Positions 1 to 5,234 of a DNA stretch of 5,234 nucleotides are shown piece by piece. Numbering within the stretch: position 1 is the stretch's first letter; each line of letters starts with the position of its first letter. Location of the stretch: assembly GCA_030668065.1 (NCBI GenBank), contig DAOUUS010000127.1, positions 1 through 5,234 on the forward strand, read 5' to 3'. The notes below the pieces were generated by a model. That model saw only the letters and a program-made list of their open reading frames with translations. It ran no database searches and was not told the origin of the DNA. Origin of the DNA: Candidatus Methanophagales archaeon. Its GTDB lineage: Archaea; Halobacteriota; Syntropharchaeia; Alkanophagales; Methanospirareceae. The translations under genes were made by a program, and so were the position numbers.

Positions 1-44
1 ATTGGGTCGGAACCCTCAGGTTTAGGCCTTAACTCTATTGTCAT
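1..44 (-). other. Possible start of a divergent gene
   Basis: On the minus strand an ATG at 44-42 opens a frame, MTIELRPKPEGSDP, that leaves the window on the left after 14 codons. A GGGGA stretch lies about 10 bases upstream, which is a poor Shine-Dalgarno match. The minus strand also carries the archaeal TATA consensus TTTATATA at 220-213, which would give a leader of about 145 bases. The peptide is too short to assign to any family, so this is only a candidate. Confidence 0.12.
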
Positions 45-168
45 TTTTCATAGTCCCCTTTGCGAGGCAATTTCAGATGCTTTATTGAATAGTCATGATA
101 TGCAATCACTTAAAAGCTTTTCGATTTCTTTTGTTGGACAAAATGTATCTTTTCCCTTTACCTATAGC

Positions 169-188
169 TTGCCCTTTTTGTTGGGCAA
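169..188. other. Inverted repeat / hairpin
   Basis: TTGCCC (169-174) and GGGCAA (183-188) form a perfect 6-bp stem around the 8-base loop TTTTTGTT. No T-tract follows on either strand, so it is not a convincing terminator. It could be an operator or a chance structure. Confidence 0.3.
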
Positions 189-212
189 TGTGTTTATGTA
201 TGAAACAAACCA

Positions 213-220
213 TATATAAA
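213..220. promoter_or_regulatory. TATA-like element, near-symmetric
   Basis: TATATAAA on the plus strand reads TTTATATA on the minus strand, which is the archaeal box A consensus. On the plus strand an A-rich stretch (GAAACAAACC, about 202-211) precedes it as a possible BRE, and the usual 25-27 base spacing puts a start near 243, at the ATG of a 13-codon ORF. On the minus strand a start near 190 would be predicted. The direction cannot be decided from sequence. It could also be an additional upstream promoter for the operon with a leader of about 170 bases. Confidence 0.35.
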
Positions 221-243
221 GTTATGCTACCGCATTTGTGTTG

Positions 244-285
244 ATGAGTGGACATGTGTACAAATTCGAGTTGTATCCTGTGTAG
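244..285 (+). CDS. Tiny possible leaderless ORF (13 aa)
   Basis: ATG at 244 opens MSGHVYKFELYPV and ends at TAG 283-285. The ATG sits about 27 bases downstream of the centre of the TATA-like element at 213-220, where a leaderless archaeal transcript would begin. There is no Shine-Dalgarno, as expected for that mode. No known leader peptide is recognised and there are no repeated regulatory codons. An ORF this short could easily arise by chance. Confidence 0.12.
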   Translation: MSGHVYKFELYPV

Positions 286-370
286 TTTATTTTAAAATGG
301 TAATTCGGATTTTTTGGCCGCTTTTTCGCAGTCGAATAATCATATCCGTTACCACCAACGGCAACCAGAC
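286..370 (+). other. Intergenic stretch upstream of promoter
   Basis: No gene is visible here. The stretch has a TTTAAAAT box (291-298) that could act as a weak TATA element, and two T-tracts (T6 at 310-315 and T5 at 322-326) of the kind archaeal RNA polymerase can terminate at. A weak inverted repeat, ATTCG (303-307) with CGAAT (333-337), has a long 25-base loop. The dyad at 346-361 is listed separately. Confidence 0.3.
346..361. promoter_or_regulatory. Dyad upstream of BRE/TATA, candidate operator
   Basis: CCGTT (346-350) and AACGG (357-361) are exact inverted repeats separated by ACCACC. The right arm ends 9 bases before the GGAA of the proposed BRE. In archaea, activators often bind just upstream of the BRE. 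The winged-helix protein encoded immediately downstream would be the obvious candidate to bind it (autoregulation), but that link is inference and a 5-bp arm can occur by chance. Confidence 0.35.
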
Positions 371-387
371 CGGAATCTTTTTATACT
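371..387 (+). promoter_or_regulatory. Archaeal BRE/TATA promoter of the cluster
   Basis: A purine-rich GGAA (372-375) is followed by a TATA box TTTATACT (380-387), close to the archaeal box A consensus. With the normal spacing of about 25-27 bases from box centre to start site, transcription should begin around 408-412. An ATG at 412-414 lies exactly there, with no Shine-Dalgarno before it, so the first gene is probably translated from a leaderless mRNA. The in-frame ATG at 388 lies against the TATA box and would be outside the transcript. Confidence 0.65.
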
Positions 388-411
388 ATGTATTCCTTTC
401 ATACAACACCG

Positions 412-1857
412 ATGAAATCAGAAGAAGAGATATTTAACAAAATAATAGGGGCTATTCAGGCCATCGGCGATATCGGTGCAACCATAGACGAGATCTCGGA
501 GGTTGTGCCACTGGAACGGCATACGATGTCCAAATACTTGAATCACTTGCGTGCTGATGGACGTCTCTCTTACAAACAAATAGGGCGGGCGAAGGTATGG
601 TTCGTGAGTAAGGCACCCCTGCAGCACATATTCCGCTTAAAAGAAGAAGAGAAGACATACACCGAGAAGATCTTCTCTCGCATACTCTCGGATATGCCTG
701 AAGGCGTTCTGATTCTCGATTTCGATTACAATATCCTCTTCATGAACCGGTATTTGTCCTCGCTTTATGATGATTGTCTCGGGCAAAAGTATTATAGCGC
801 TTTCTTCGGCTATTCTCAGGACCCCACAGGAATTTCGGCGCTCATTGATGGTAAAGAGGAAGAAGTTGAGAGTCATGTAGCAGATAAAAAAGGAAGAAAT
901 TTGGACATAAAAGCGAGGCGGGTGGAAAATCCAGACGGCTCCTTCTCTATCATTGCAATCATCCGCAATGTCACGGAAACTGTACGGAATGAAACGCGGA
1001 TAAGAACTCTCTCTGAACTATACCGACTGCTTGGAGAAGCGATTAACAGGTCATATACCATTGACCATTTGTGTTCCGCGATACTCAAGGACCTGCGCGA
1101 TGTTATCAATTTTGAGATGGGCGATATACTGATTTATGACCCGGATGCAGACATGCTTTCCAGTTATGCTCAGATAGGTTACCCTTCAGAGGACGAAACT
1201 AGCGAAGTTGATGACTGGAAAAGGACAATCGCAATGGAAACAATCCACAACCGGGAAGTCTTCTTATTCGATTGTTCCGTTAATAAAGAGAAGGAGAGTA
1301 CCATCGCACAAGCCGCTTACCGCTTAGCCCAGGGATATAAGCTCCAGAATGTATATGCAATCCCTCTGAGGACCAAAGGGGATATTCACGGTGCGCTTCT
1401 TATCCTATCAGGGTCGCAACGAGCGATTGCGGATGAGGATAGAAGTTTACTTGAGGGCATATCAGAAGTGATTGCCGGCGGTATCGCCAAGATTAAAGCG
1501 GAAGAGGAGTGGCGACTAAAAGCGAGCGTCATCGAAATCTTGTCTCATCCTATCTTCATGACCAATAGAGAAGGTAAAATGACCTATGTGAATCCCGCAT
1601 TCCTGGAGCTATTGGGATATACGGAAGAGAAAGATGTTTTGGGGCATTCATATTCAGAATTCTGGGAAAACGGGTCTGAAGATGTTGTGAAGATCGTGTA
1701 TGGAACTGGTAGCTGGGAAGGGGTTTTATTAGCCGCGAAAAAAGATGGCTCGGAATACAAAACGCGATTGTCTGCTTCTCTAATAATAGGTAAAAAAGGG
1801 CCGCTCCAGTTAGTTGCTATTGCAGAGCCAGAAGAAAGAGATAGGAACAATGACTGA
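412..1857 (+). CDS. wHTH-PAS-GAF-PAS sensor/transcription regulator
   Basis: Predicted 481-residue soluble protein combining DNA binding and sensing. Residues 3-68 form a winged helix-turn-helix: the likely recognition helix is about 35-50 (ERHTMSKYLNHLRADG) and the wing about 52-65 (LSYKQIGRAKVWFV). PAS1 spans about 84-190, a GAF domain about 200-360 (ending GDIHGALLILSG and a DEDRSLLEGISE helix), and PAS2 about 370-470, with the typical NREGKMTYVNPAFLELLGY core. The protein ends just after PAS2: there is no HisKA, HATPase or receiver domain, so it can neither autophosphorylate in the usual way nor accept phosphate at a REC Asp. No membrane segment or signal peptide is seen. I chose ATG 412 over the longer frame from 388 because the TATA box at 380-387 predicts transcription from about 410. 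The stop overlaps the next gene, indicating one operon. DNA binding is well supported; ligand and targets are unknown. Confidence 0.85.
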   Translation: MKSEEEIFNKIIGAIQAIGDIGATIDEISEVVPLERHTMSKYLNHLRADGRLSYKQIGRAKVWFVSKAPLQHIFRLKEEEKTYTEKIFSRILSDMPEGVLILDFDYNILFMNRYLSSLYDDCLGQKYYSAFFGYSQDPTGISALIDGKEEEVESHVADKKGRNLDIKARRVENPDGSFSIIAIIRNVTETVRNETRIRTLSELYRLLGEAINRSYTIDHLCSAILKDLRDVINFEMGDILIYDPDADMLSSYAQIGYPSEDETSEVDDWKRTIAMETIHNREVFLFDCSVNKEKESTIAQAAYRLAQGYKLQNVYAIPLRTKGDIHGALLILSGSQRAIADEDRSLLEGISEVIAGGIAKIKAEEEWRLKASVIEILSHPIFMTNREGKMTYVNPAFLELLGYTEEKDVLGHSYSEFWENGSEDVVKIVYGTGSWEGVLLAAKKDGSEYKTRLSASLIIGKKGPLQLVAIAEPEERDRNND

Positions 1858-2230
1858 AACAAAAACAGTTATGGTGGTGGATGACGAACCGGATGTTCTG
1901 CTCTCGGTTGCACAAATCTTGGAATCGAACAATTACAGGACTATCAAGGCAAAAGATGGATATGAGTGCCTGGAGTGTTTAAAGGAAGAGACACCCGATG
2001 TTCTCCTCCTAGATATAATGATGCCGGGCTTGACCTCAAAGGAAATATTGGCGAGGATAGCGGAAGAAAGTAGCTTGTCGCAAGTAAAAATTATATTCCT
2101 GACTGCGGTACATTCGCAGGAAGCAGAGGAAGGGGGGTTGCTTGCTTCAAAACAGGTGGTTGATTTCATAGAGAAACCGTTTACCGTGAGAAGGATGCTC
2201 GATGCGATCGAAAAAGCAACGAAACTATAA
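1850..2230 (+). CDS. Stand-alone response-regulator receiver (CheY-like)
   Basis: A 126-residue protein consisting of one REC domain and nothing else. The phosphorylation site is complete: acidic pair Asp11-Asp12 (VVDDEPD), phosphoacceptor Asp55 (LLLDIMMPG), Thr85 (FLTA), an aromatic switch residue Phe106 and Lys109 (FIEKPF). The ATG at 1850 was chosen because REC domains start a few residues before the VVDDE strand. The in-frame ATG at 1814 would add 12 residues lying inside the preceding gene. A short AGG (1843-1845) lies 4 bases upstream as a weak ribosome site. The start overlaps the end of the wHTH sensor gene by 8 bases, and the kinase gene begins directly after its stop, so translational coupling is likely. 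With no output domain it must act by protein contact: as a shuttle in a phosphorelay, a phosphate sink, or a partner of the wHTH sensor. The natural phosphodonor is the adjacent kinase. Confidence 0.93.
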   Translation: MTETKTVMVVDDEPDVLLSVAQILESNNYRTIKAKDGYECLECLKEETPDVLLLDIMMPGLTSKEILARIAEESSLSQVKIIFLTAVHSQEAEEGGLLASKQVVDFIEKPFTVRRMLDAIEKATKL

Positions 2231-3700
2231 ATGTTGGCTAACAGGCGGAATGCAAAGCTTGAGAAGCAAAAAATTATTGCACTGAATGCTGCAATATTGG
2301 CCTGTATCCTTCTAGATGGTTTTGCCACCTACATTGTGGGTAAAGAGACAGTATATACACATTTTTTCTATATCCCGCTTATTCTGGCTGGGCTCTGGTA
2401 TTACAGAAAGGCGGTTTACACTGCAATATTCCTCGGTGCACTTCACATCCTCTCAGTTTCTTTCTTTCTGGGATTTGATGCCTTGACCTTTCTCGAATGC
2501 ACACAAAGAGCGGTTATGTTTATAGTTGTGGCTTATGTCATCGGATTTGTTAGCGAGAAACGAGCAAAGGCCGAAGAAGAGGTAACAACCGAACGGGATA
2601 GATCGCAACAGATACTCGGCACCATTGGTGAAACGGTTTACATTTTTGACCGTGATTTGACTATAACAGAAGTAAACCGACCTCATCTGAAGACGTTTGA
2701 TGTGGACAGAGCAGAAGTCATAGATAAAAAGTGTTATGAACTGTTTTTTGGGCGGAAAGAGAGATGCCGGGATTGCCTGATCAACGATGTATTCAAGAAC
2801 GGAGTTTGTGTGCGTGTGGAGCGAATGGTACCCTTATCGGGAGACGTGAAGAAGTATTTTGATGTGATGTATTGCCCACTTATGGACAGAGAAGGTAATG
2901 TAACAGAGGTAATCTGCGACGTGAGAGACCTGACAGAACGAAAGGCAATGGAAGAGAAACTTGCACGGTCTGAACGTCTCGCGACAATAGGGCAATTCTC
3001 AGCGGGTATGGCACACGAGCTAAGACAGCCTTTGGGCGTTATAAACAACTCCGTTTATTTCATCGCTAACAAATTAAAGGATATTGCACAAGAAAAGGTA
3101 AGGAAGCACTTAGTGATATTAGAAAAGGAAGTAAAACATGCCAATAGCCTAATCTTGGACTTGCTGGATTTTGCTCGTGTTGACGTGCCGGACTTTAAAG
3201 AGTGCAATGTAAATCAGATGATAGAAGAAGTGCTTTACTCTTTTAATATAGCACCGAACATATCGGTAAAAACCGAGCTTGAAGAGACCCTGCCACTGAT
3301 TCGTTGCGACTACTACCAAATTCAACGTGTGTGCTCCAATTTAATCTCGAATGCCGTGTCGGCAATGCCGAAAGGTGGTTCCCTGGAAATAGTGACTGAG
3401 GAGTATAAAGACGAGGGGTTTATAGAAGTGCGTATTGCAGATACAGGCGAAGGGATACAAAAAGAGCTTATACAGAAAGCATTCGAGCCGTTCTTTACTA
3501 CGAAAGCGCGTGGTATTGGTCTTGGACTTTCGCTATGCCGGAAATACGTAAAAGCTCATAGTGGTACAATAGACGTGGAGAGCGAGATAGGTAAGGGCAC
3601 CTCATTCACAGTGAAGCTACCACTAAACCCGGTTCTTGTTAAAAAAGAAGCGTTGGCGGAAATAACAGGAACCTGGAATGTGGAGTTTAATCAAGACTGA
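2231..3700 (+). CDS. Membrane PAS sensor histidine kinase
   Basis: A 489-residue kinase with an intact catalytic core. The basic N-terminus (NRRNAKLEKQK) is followed by four hydrophobic segments at about 15-36, 42-58, 62-80 and 92-108. Positive residues at the N-terminus, in the 2-3 loop (YYRK) and after segment 4 (SEKRAK) place both termini in the cytoplasm. A helical linker leads to one PAS domain (about 125-235) carrying Cys168, Cys179 and Cys182 in C-x10-C-x2-C. HisKA has the phosphorylated His262 in AHELRQPLG. The ATPase domain shows the N box (NLISNAV, Asn374), G1 (DTGEG, 404-408), F box (FEPFFTT) and G2 (GIGLGLS). A 24-residue tail follows. The ATG directly abuts the previous stop (TAAATG) with no Shine-Dalgarno, suggesting reinitiation by ribosomes finishing the receiver gene. 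The likely partner is that receiver, and possibly the REC domain of the next gene. The membrane module belongs to no sensor family I can name, and the stimulus is unknown. Confidence 0.95.
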   Translation: MLANRRNAKLEKQKIIALNAAILACILLDGFATYIVGKETVYTHFFYIPLILAGLWYYRKAVYTAIFLGALHILSVSFFLGFDALTFLECTQRAVMFIVVAYVIGFVSEKRAKAEEEVTTERDRSQQILGTIGETVYIFDRDLTITEVNRPHLKTFDVDRAEVIDKKCYELFFGRKERCRDCLINDVFKNGVCVRVERMVPLSGDVKKYFDVMYCPLMDREGNVTEVICDVRDLTERKAMEEKLARSERLATIGQFSAGMAHELRQPLGVINNSVYFIANKLKDIAQEKVRKHLVILEKEVKHANSLILDLLDFARVDVPDFKECNVNQMIEEVLYSFNIAPNISVKTELEETLPLIRCDYYQIQRVCSNLISNAVSAMPKGGSLEIVTEEYKDEGFIEVRIADTGEGIQKELIQKAFEPFFTTKARGIGLGLSLCRKYVKAHSGTIDVESEIGKGTSFTVKLPLNPVLVKKEALAEITGTWNVEFNQD

Positions 3701-3702
3701 CT

Positions 3703-3710
3703 CTTTAATA
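3703..3710 (+). promoter_or_regulatory. Weak internal TATA-like box
   Basis: CTTTAATA, within CTCTTTAATAG just after the kinase stop, resembles an archaeal box A. Normal spacing would start transcription near 3733 and give a leader of about 33 bases that includes the Shine-Dalgarno of the last gene. No clear BRE precedes it. An internal promoter is possible, and read-through from upstream is equally plausible because no terminator T-tract lies in this gap. Confidence 0.2.
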
Positions 3711-3712
3711 GA

Positions 3713-3739
3713 ACGAGCAAAAAAATCTCGTGATCGAGA
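3713..3739 (+). promoter_or_regulatory. Two mutually exclusive small hairpins
   Basis: ACGAG (3713-3717) can pair with CTCGT (3727-3731) around a nine-base A-rich loop. Alternatively TCTCG (3726-3730) pairs with CGAGA (3735-3739) around a TGAT tetraloop. Both use the CTCG at 3727-3730, so only one can form at a time. They lie 14 bases upstream of the Shine-Dalgarno of the last gene. No T-tract follows, so this is not an obvious terminator. A role in mRNA processing or translation is possible but unproven. Confidence 0.3.
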
Positions 3740-3752
3740 AACGGTAAAAAAT

Positions 3753-3760
3753 GAGGTGAT
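3753..3760 (+). promoter_or_regulatory. Strong Shine-Dalgarno of the last gene
   Basis: GAGGTGAT is an uninterrupted 8-base complement to the 3' end of archaeal 16S rRNA (AUCACCUC). It sits 5 bases before ATG 3766, which fixes that start. It is the only strong ribosome binding site in the cluster; the three earlier genes use leaderless, overlapping or abutting starts. Confidence 0.85.
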
Positions 3761-3765
3761 CGTAT

Positions 3766-5234
3766 ATGGAACACACGTCCATACTCATAGTGGAAGATGG
3801 CGCGGAGATGCGTGAGACGCTAAGTGATATTCTTTCTGATGAAGGTTACAGGGTAAAGACCGCGGGAACGGGCAGAAATGGTTTAGCGCTCGCAAAGAGC
3901 GAAAAGTTCCCTATTTGTCTGGTTGACTTGAGGCTTCCGGACATCACGGGCTTAGAGGTAGTGAAAGGACTAAAAGAGATTGACGCTGATACCTCGCCCA
4001 TCATAATCACCGCGTTTGCATCCAAGGAAACGGCAATAGAAGCGTTAAAAGCCGGTGCTTGCTGTTACATCGAGAAACCACTGAACATGGCGGAGTTGCT
4101 ATCCACGGTGAAAAGGACTTCTGATGCTTATCAACTGCTGGAAGACAAAAGAAAAGCAGAAGCGGCGTTGAGGAAAAACGAAGAGAAGTACCGTTCTCTT
4201 GTAGAGTCCACAGAAGATTCGGTATATCTCGTGGACCGGAATTGCCTGTATCTGTTCATGAACGAGAAACATATATCTCGTTTGGGCATGTCAAGCGGCC
4301 ATTATGTAGGACGGCCATACCGTGCTTTTCATTCGGATGATGATGCGAAACGGTTTGCCGAGAAGGTAAAACACGTTTTTGATACCGGCACATCGGTTCA
4401 GCACGAATATGAAGATAGCAAGGGGCACTATTTCATTAAGACCTTAAGTCCGGTTAAGAACCAAGAAACGGGTATAGTTATGGCGGTAACGGTGCTTTCA
4501 AAAGACATCACCGAGATGAAGCGTACGGATAAGGAACTGATAGAAACGCGAGATTATCTGAATAACATAATAGAAAGTTCTGCGGACACGATCACGGTCG
4601 TGGACATGAAAGGGACCGTGCTGGACTGGAACAAAGGTGGGGAGGGTGTCATGGGCTATTGTGCAGAAGAGGTAATAGGAACGCCAAACAGGAATTTTTT
4701 CGCGGATCCCACAGAAGCGGACAGGATTATGGAGCAAGTGCAGAAGAAAGGCGTGATTAAAAACTATCGGACCACCGTGGTGAGAAAAGATGGTAAGACC
4801 ATTTATGTTAGCATGTCCGCGGCATTGTTGAAGGATAAGAACGGTATACCTATTGGCACAGTCCGTGTGAGCAGAGATGTAACATTAGAAGTAGAGTTGG
4901 AGAAGCGGGTAAAAGAAGAGCGGGACAACCTGAATTTGATATTTGAAAGTATGGTGGATGGCGTGTACGCAGTTTTTGAGGACTATCGAGTAGAATTCAT
5001 GAACAAGGTGTTACGGGATGTGTTTGGTGATCACGTCGGAGATATTTGCTATGAAGTGTTTCATGGTAGAACAGAACCCTGTCCAATGTGCAAACTTTCA
5101 GAAGTGCTGGAGGGGAAGACAGTACGCTGGGAATGGCACTCTCGAAGGCTGAACAGGATTTACGACCTCATTGAGACGCCGGTGAGGAATATTGATGGAA
5201 GCATCTCAAAATTAACGATATTTAGGGATATAAC
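3766..5234 (+). CDS. Receiver-PAS-PAS-PAS protein, C-terminus cut by window
   Basis: An open frame of 489 codons without a stop runs off the right edge. Residues 5-120 are a REC domain with acidic pair Glu10-Asp11 (LIVEDG), phosphoacceptor Asp54 (LVDLRLPD), Thr82 (IITA) and Lys104 (YIEKP), all intact. A charged helix (about 122-145, ending in EEKYRSLVESTED) leads to PAS1 (about 142-250, ending VTVLSKDITEMK), PAS2 (about 262-378, ending GTVRVSRDVTLE) and, after another helical linker (EVELEKRVKEERDN), PAS3 from about 388. PAS3 contains Cys428, Cys439 and Cys442 (CYEVFHGR...C..C) with the same spacing as the PAS of the neighbouring kinase. No membrane segment is present. ATG 3766 is set by the strong ribosome site and REC alignment. 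It is probably a phosphorylated regulator fed by the upstream kinase. In this architecture a histidine kinase domain often follows the PAS string, but the output is outside the window and cannot be called. Confidence 0.9.
   Translation, partial: MEHTSILIVEDGAEMRETLSDILSDEGYRVKTAGTGRNGLALAKSEKFPICLVDLRLPDITGLEVVKGLKEIDADTSPIIITAFASKETAIEALKAGACCYIEKPLNMAELLSTVKRTSDAYQLLEDKRKAEAALRKNEEKYRSLVESTEDSVYLVDRNCLYLFMNEKHISRLGMSSGHYVGRPYRAFHSDDDAKRFAEKVKHVFDTGTSVQHEYEDSKGHYFIKTLSPVKNQETGIVMAVTVLSKDITEMKRTDKELIETRDYLNNIIESSADTITVVDMKGTVLDWNKGGEGVMGYCAEEVIGTPNRNFFADPTEADRIMEQVQKKGVIKNYRTTVVRKDGKTIYVSMSAALLKDKNGIPIGTVRVSRDVTLEVELEKRVKEERDNLNLIFESMVDGVYAVFEDYRVEFMNKVLRDVFGDHVGDICYEVFHGRTEPCPMCKLSEVLEGKTVRWEWHSRRLNRIYDLIETPVRNIDGSISKLTIFRDI

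Larger units (their letters stand above)
1..219 (+). other. Open frame entering from left edge, doubtful coding
   Basis: Frame 1 is open from the first base for 72 codons and ends at TAA 217-219. The predicted peptide is rich in Ser, Phe and Leu (for example SFSISFVGQNVSFPF) and matches no family I recognise. Its composition is unlike the Glu/Lys-rich proteins downstream. The region is T-rich and low in G+C, which makes stop-free runs on this strand likely by chance, and the stop codon lies inside a TATA-like element. It could be the C-terminal end of an upstream gene, but I favour non-coding DNA or an eroded gene end. Confidence 0.2.

Noticed and set aside
4..15. GGGTCGGAACCC, resembling part of a tRNA T-arm on the minus strand
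   Set aside because: The stem is only 4 bp, the loop length is wrong for TTCRANYC, and no acceptor, D or anticodon arm can be placed around it.
169..188. Hairpin TTGCCC/GGGCAA as a transcription terminator
   Set aside because: No T-tract follows the stem on either strand, and no clear gene end precedes it.
388..411. ATG 388 as the start of the first gene
   Set aside because: It adjoins the TATA box at 380-387, so the predicted transcript begins downstream of it. There is also no ribosome site.
1814..1849. ATG 1814 as the start of the receiver gene
   Set aside because: It would add 12 residues not belonging to the REC fold and lengthen the overlap with the sensor gene. ATG 1850 gives the normal receiver length.
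1584..1862. 92-codon minus-strand frame, and other minus-strand frames at 418-1109, 1933-2328, 2453-3048 and 4498-4737
   Set aside because: They lie opposite clear PAS, GAF, receiver and kinase coding sequence, resemble no family, and have no promoter or ribosome site. They are antisense shadows.
3701..3765. Intrinsic terminator between the kinase gene and the last gene
   Set aside because: The small stems are followed by A-rich, not T-rich, sequence on the plus strand, so read-through is more likely.
1..5234. Mobile element, CRISPR array, toxin-antitoxin or defence system
   Set aside because: No terminal inverted repeats, spaced direct repeats, transposase, nuclease or toxin motifs were seen. 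Every well-supported gene is a signal-transduction protein.

Overview
The window looks archaeal, most likely from a methanogen-related euryarchaeote (Methanosarcinales or ANME-1-like). The evidence is a BRE/TATA promoter whose predicted start site falls on an ATG (leaderless mRNA), a Shine-Dalgarno of the GAGGTGAT type before the last gene, and a winged-helix/PAS/GAF protein of a kind common in those archaea. The taxonomic call is inference; no marker gene is present.

Layout. Positions 1-411 are AT- and T-rich (about 37% G+C over 1-360 by hand count, against about 45% in a sample of the first gene). They hold no convincing gene. They do hold a 72-codon open frame running in from the left edge, a near-symmetric TATA element at 213-220, a dyad at 346-361 and a good archaeal promoter at 371-387. 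From 412 to the right edge, four same-strand genes are packed tightly: (1) a winged-helix DNA-binding protein with PAS-GAF-PAS sensor domains and no kinase (412-1857); (2) a stand-alone receiver, overlapping gene 1 by 8 bases (1850-2230); (3) a four-TM sensor histidine kinase with one PAS domain, starting directly after the previous stop codon (2231-3700); (4) after a 65-base gap with possible RNA structure and a strong Shine-Dalgarno, a receiver followed by at least three PAS domains, cut by the window end (3766-5234). Gene 4 has no stop codon inside the window.

How the genes may work together (inference). The membrane kinase (His262) could phosphorylate the small receiver (Asp55), the receiver of gene 4 (Asp54), or both. 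Neither regulator shows a DNA-binding domain within the window. The only DNA-binding domain belongs to gene 1, which has no phosphoacceptor of its own. The cluster therefore looks like a multi-protein sensory network in which transcriptional output is carried by a sensor fused directly to a wHTH. The PAS domain of the kinase and the third PAS of gene 4 share a C-x10-C-x2-C motif in the context CYE-x-F-x-GR, suggesting a common redox- or metal-type input. PAS1 of gene 1 keeps the surrounding pattern but has lost all three cysteines.

No RNA gene, CRISPR array, insertion sequence or other mobile element was seen.
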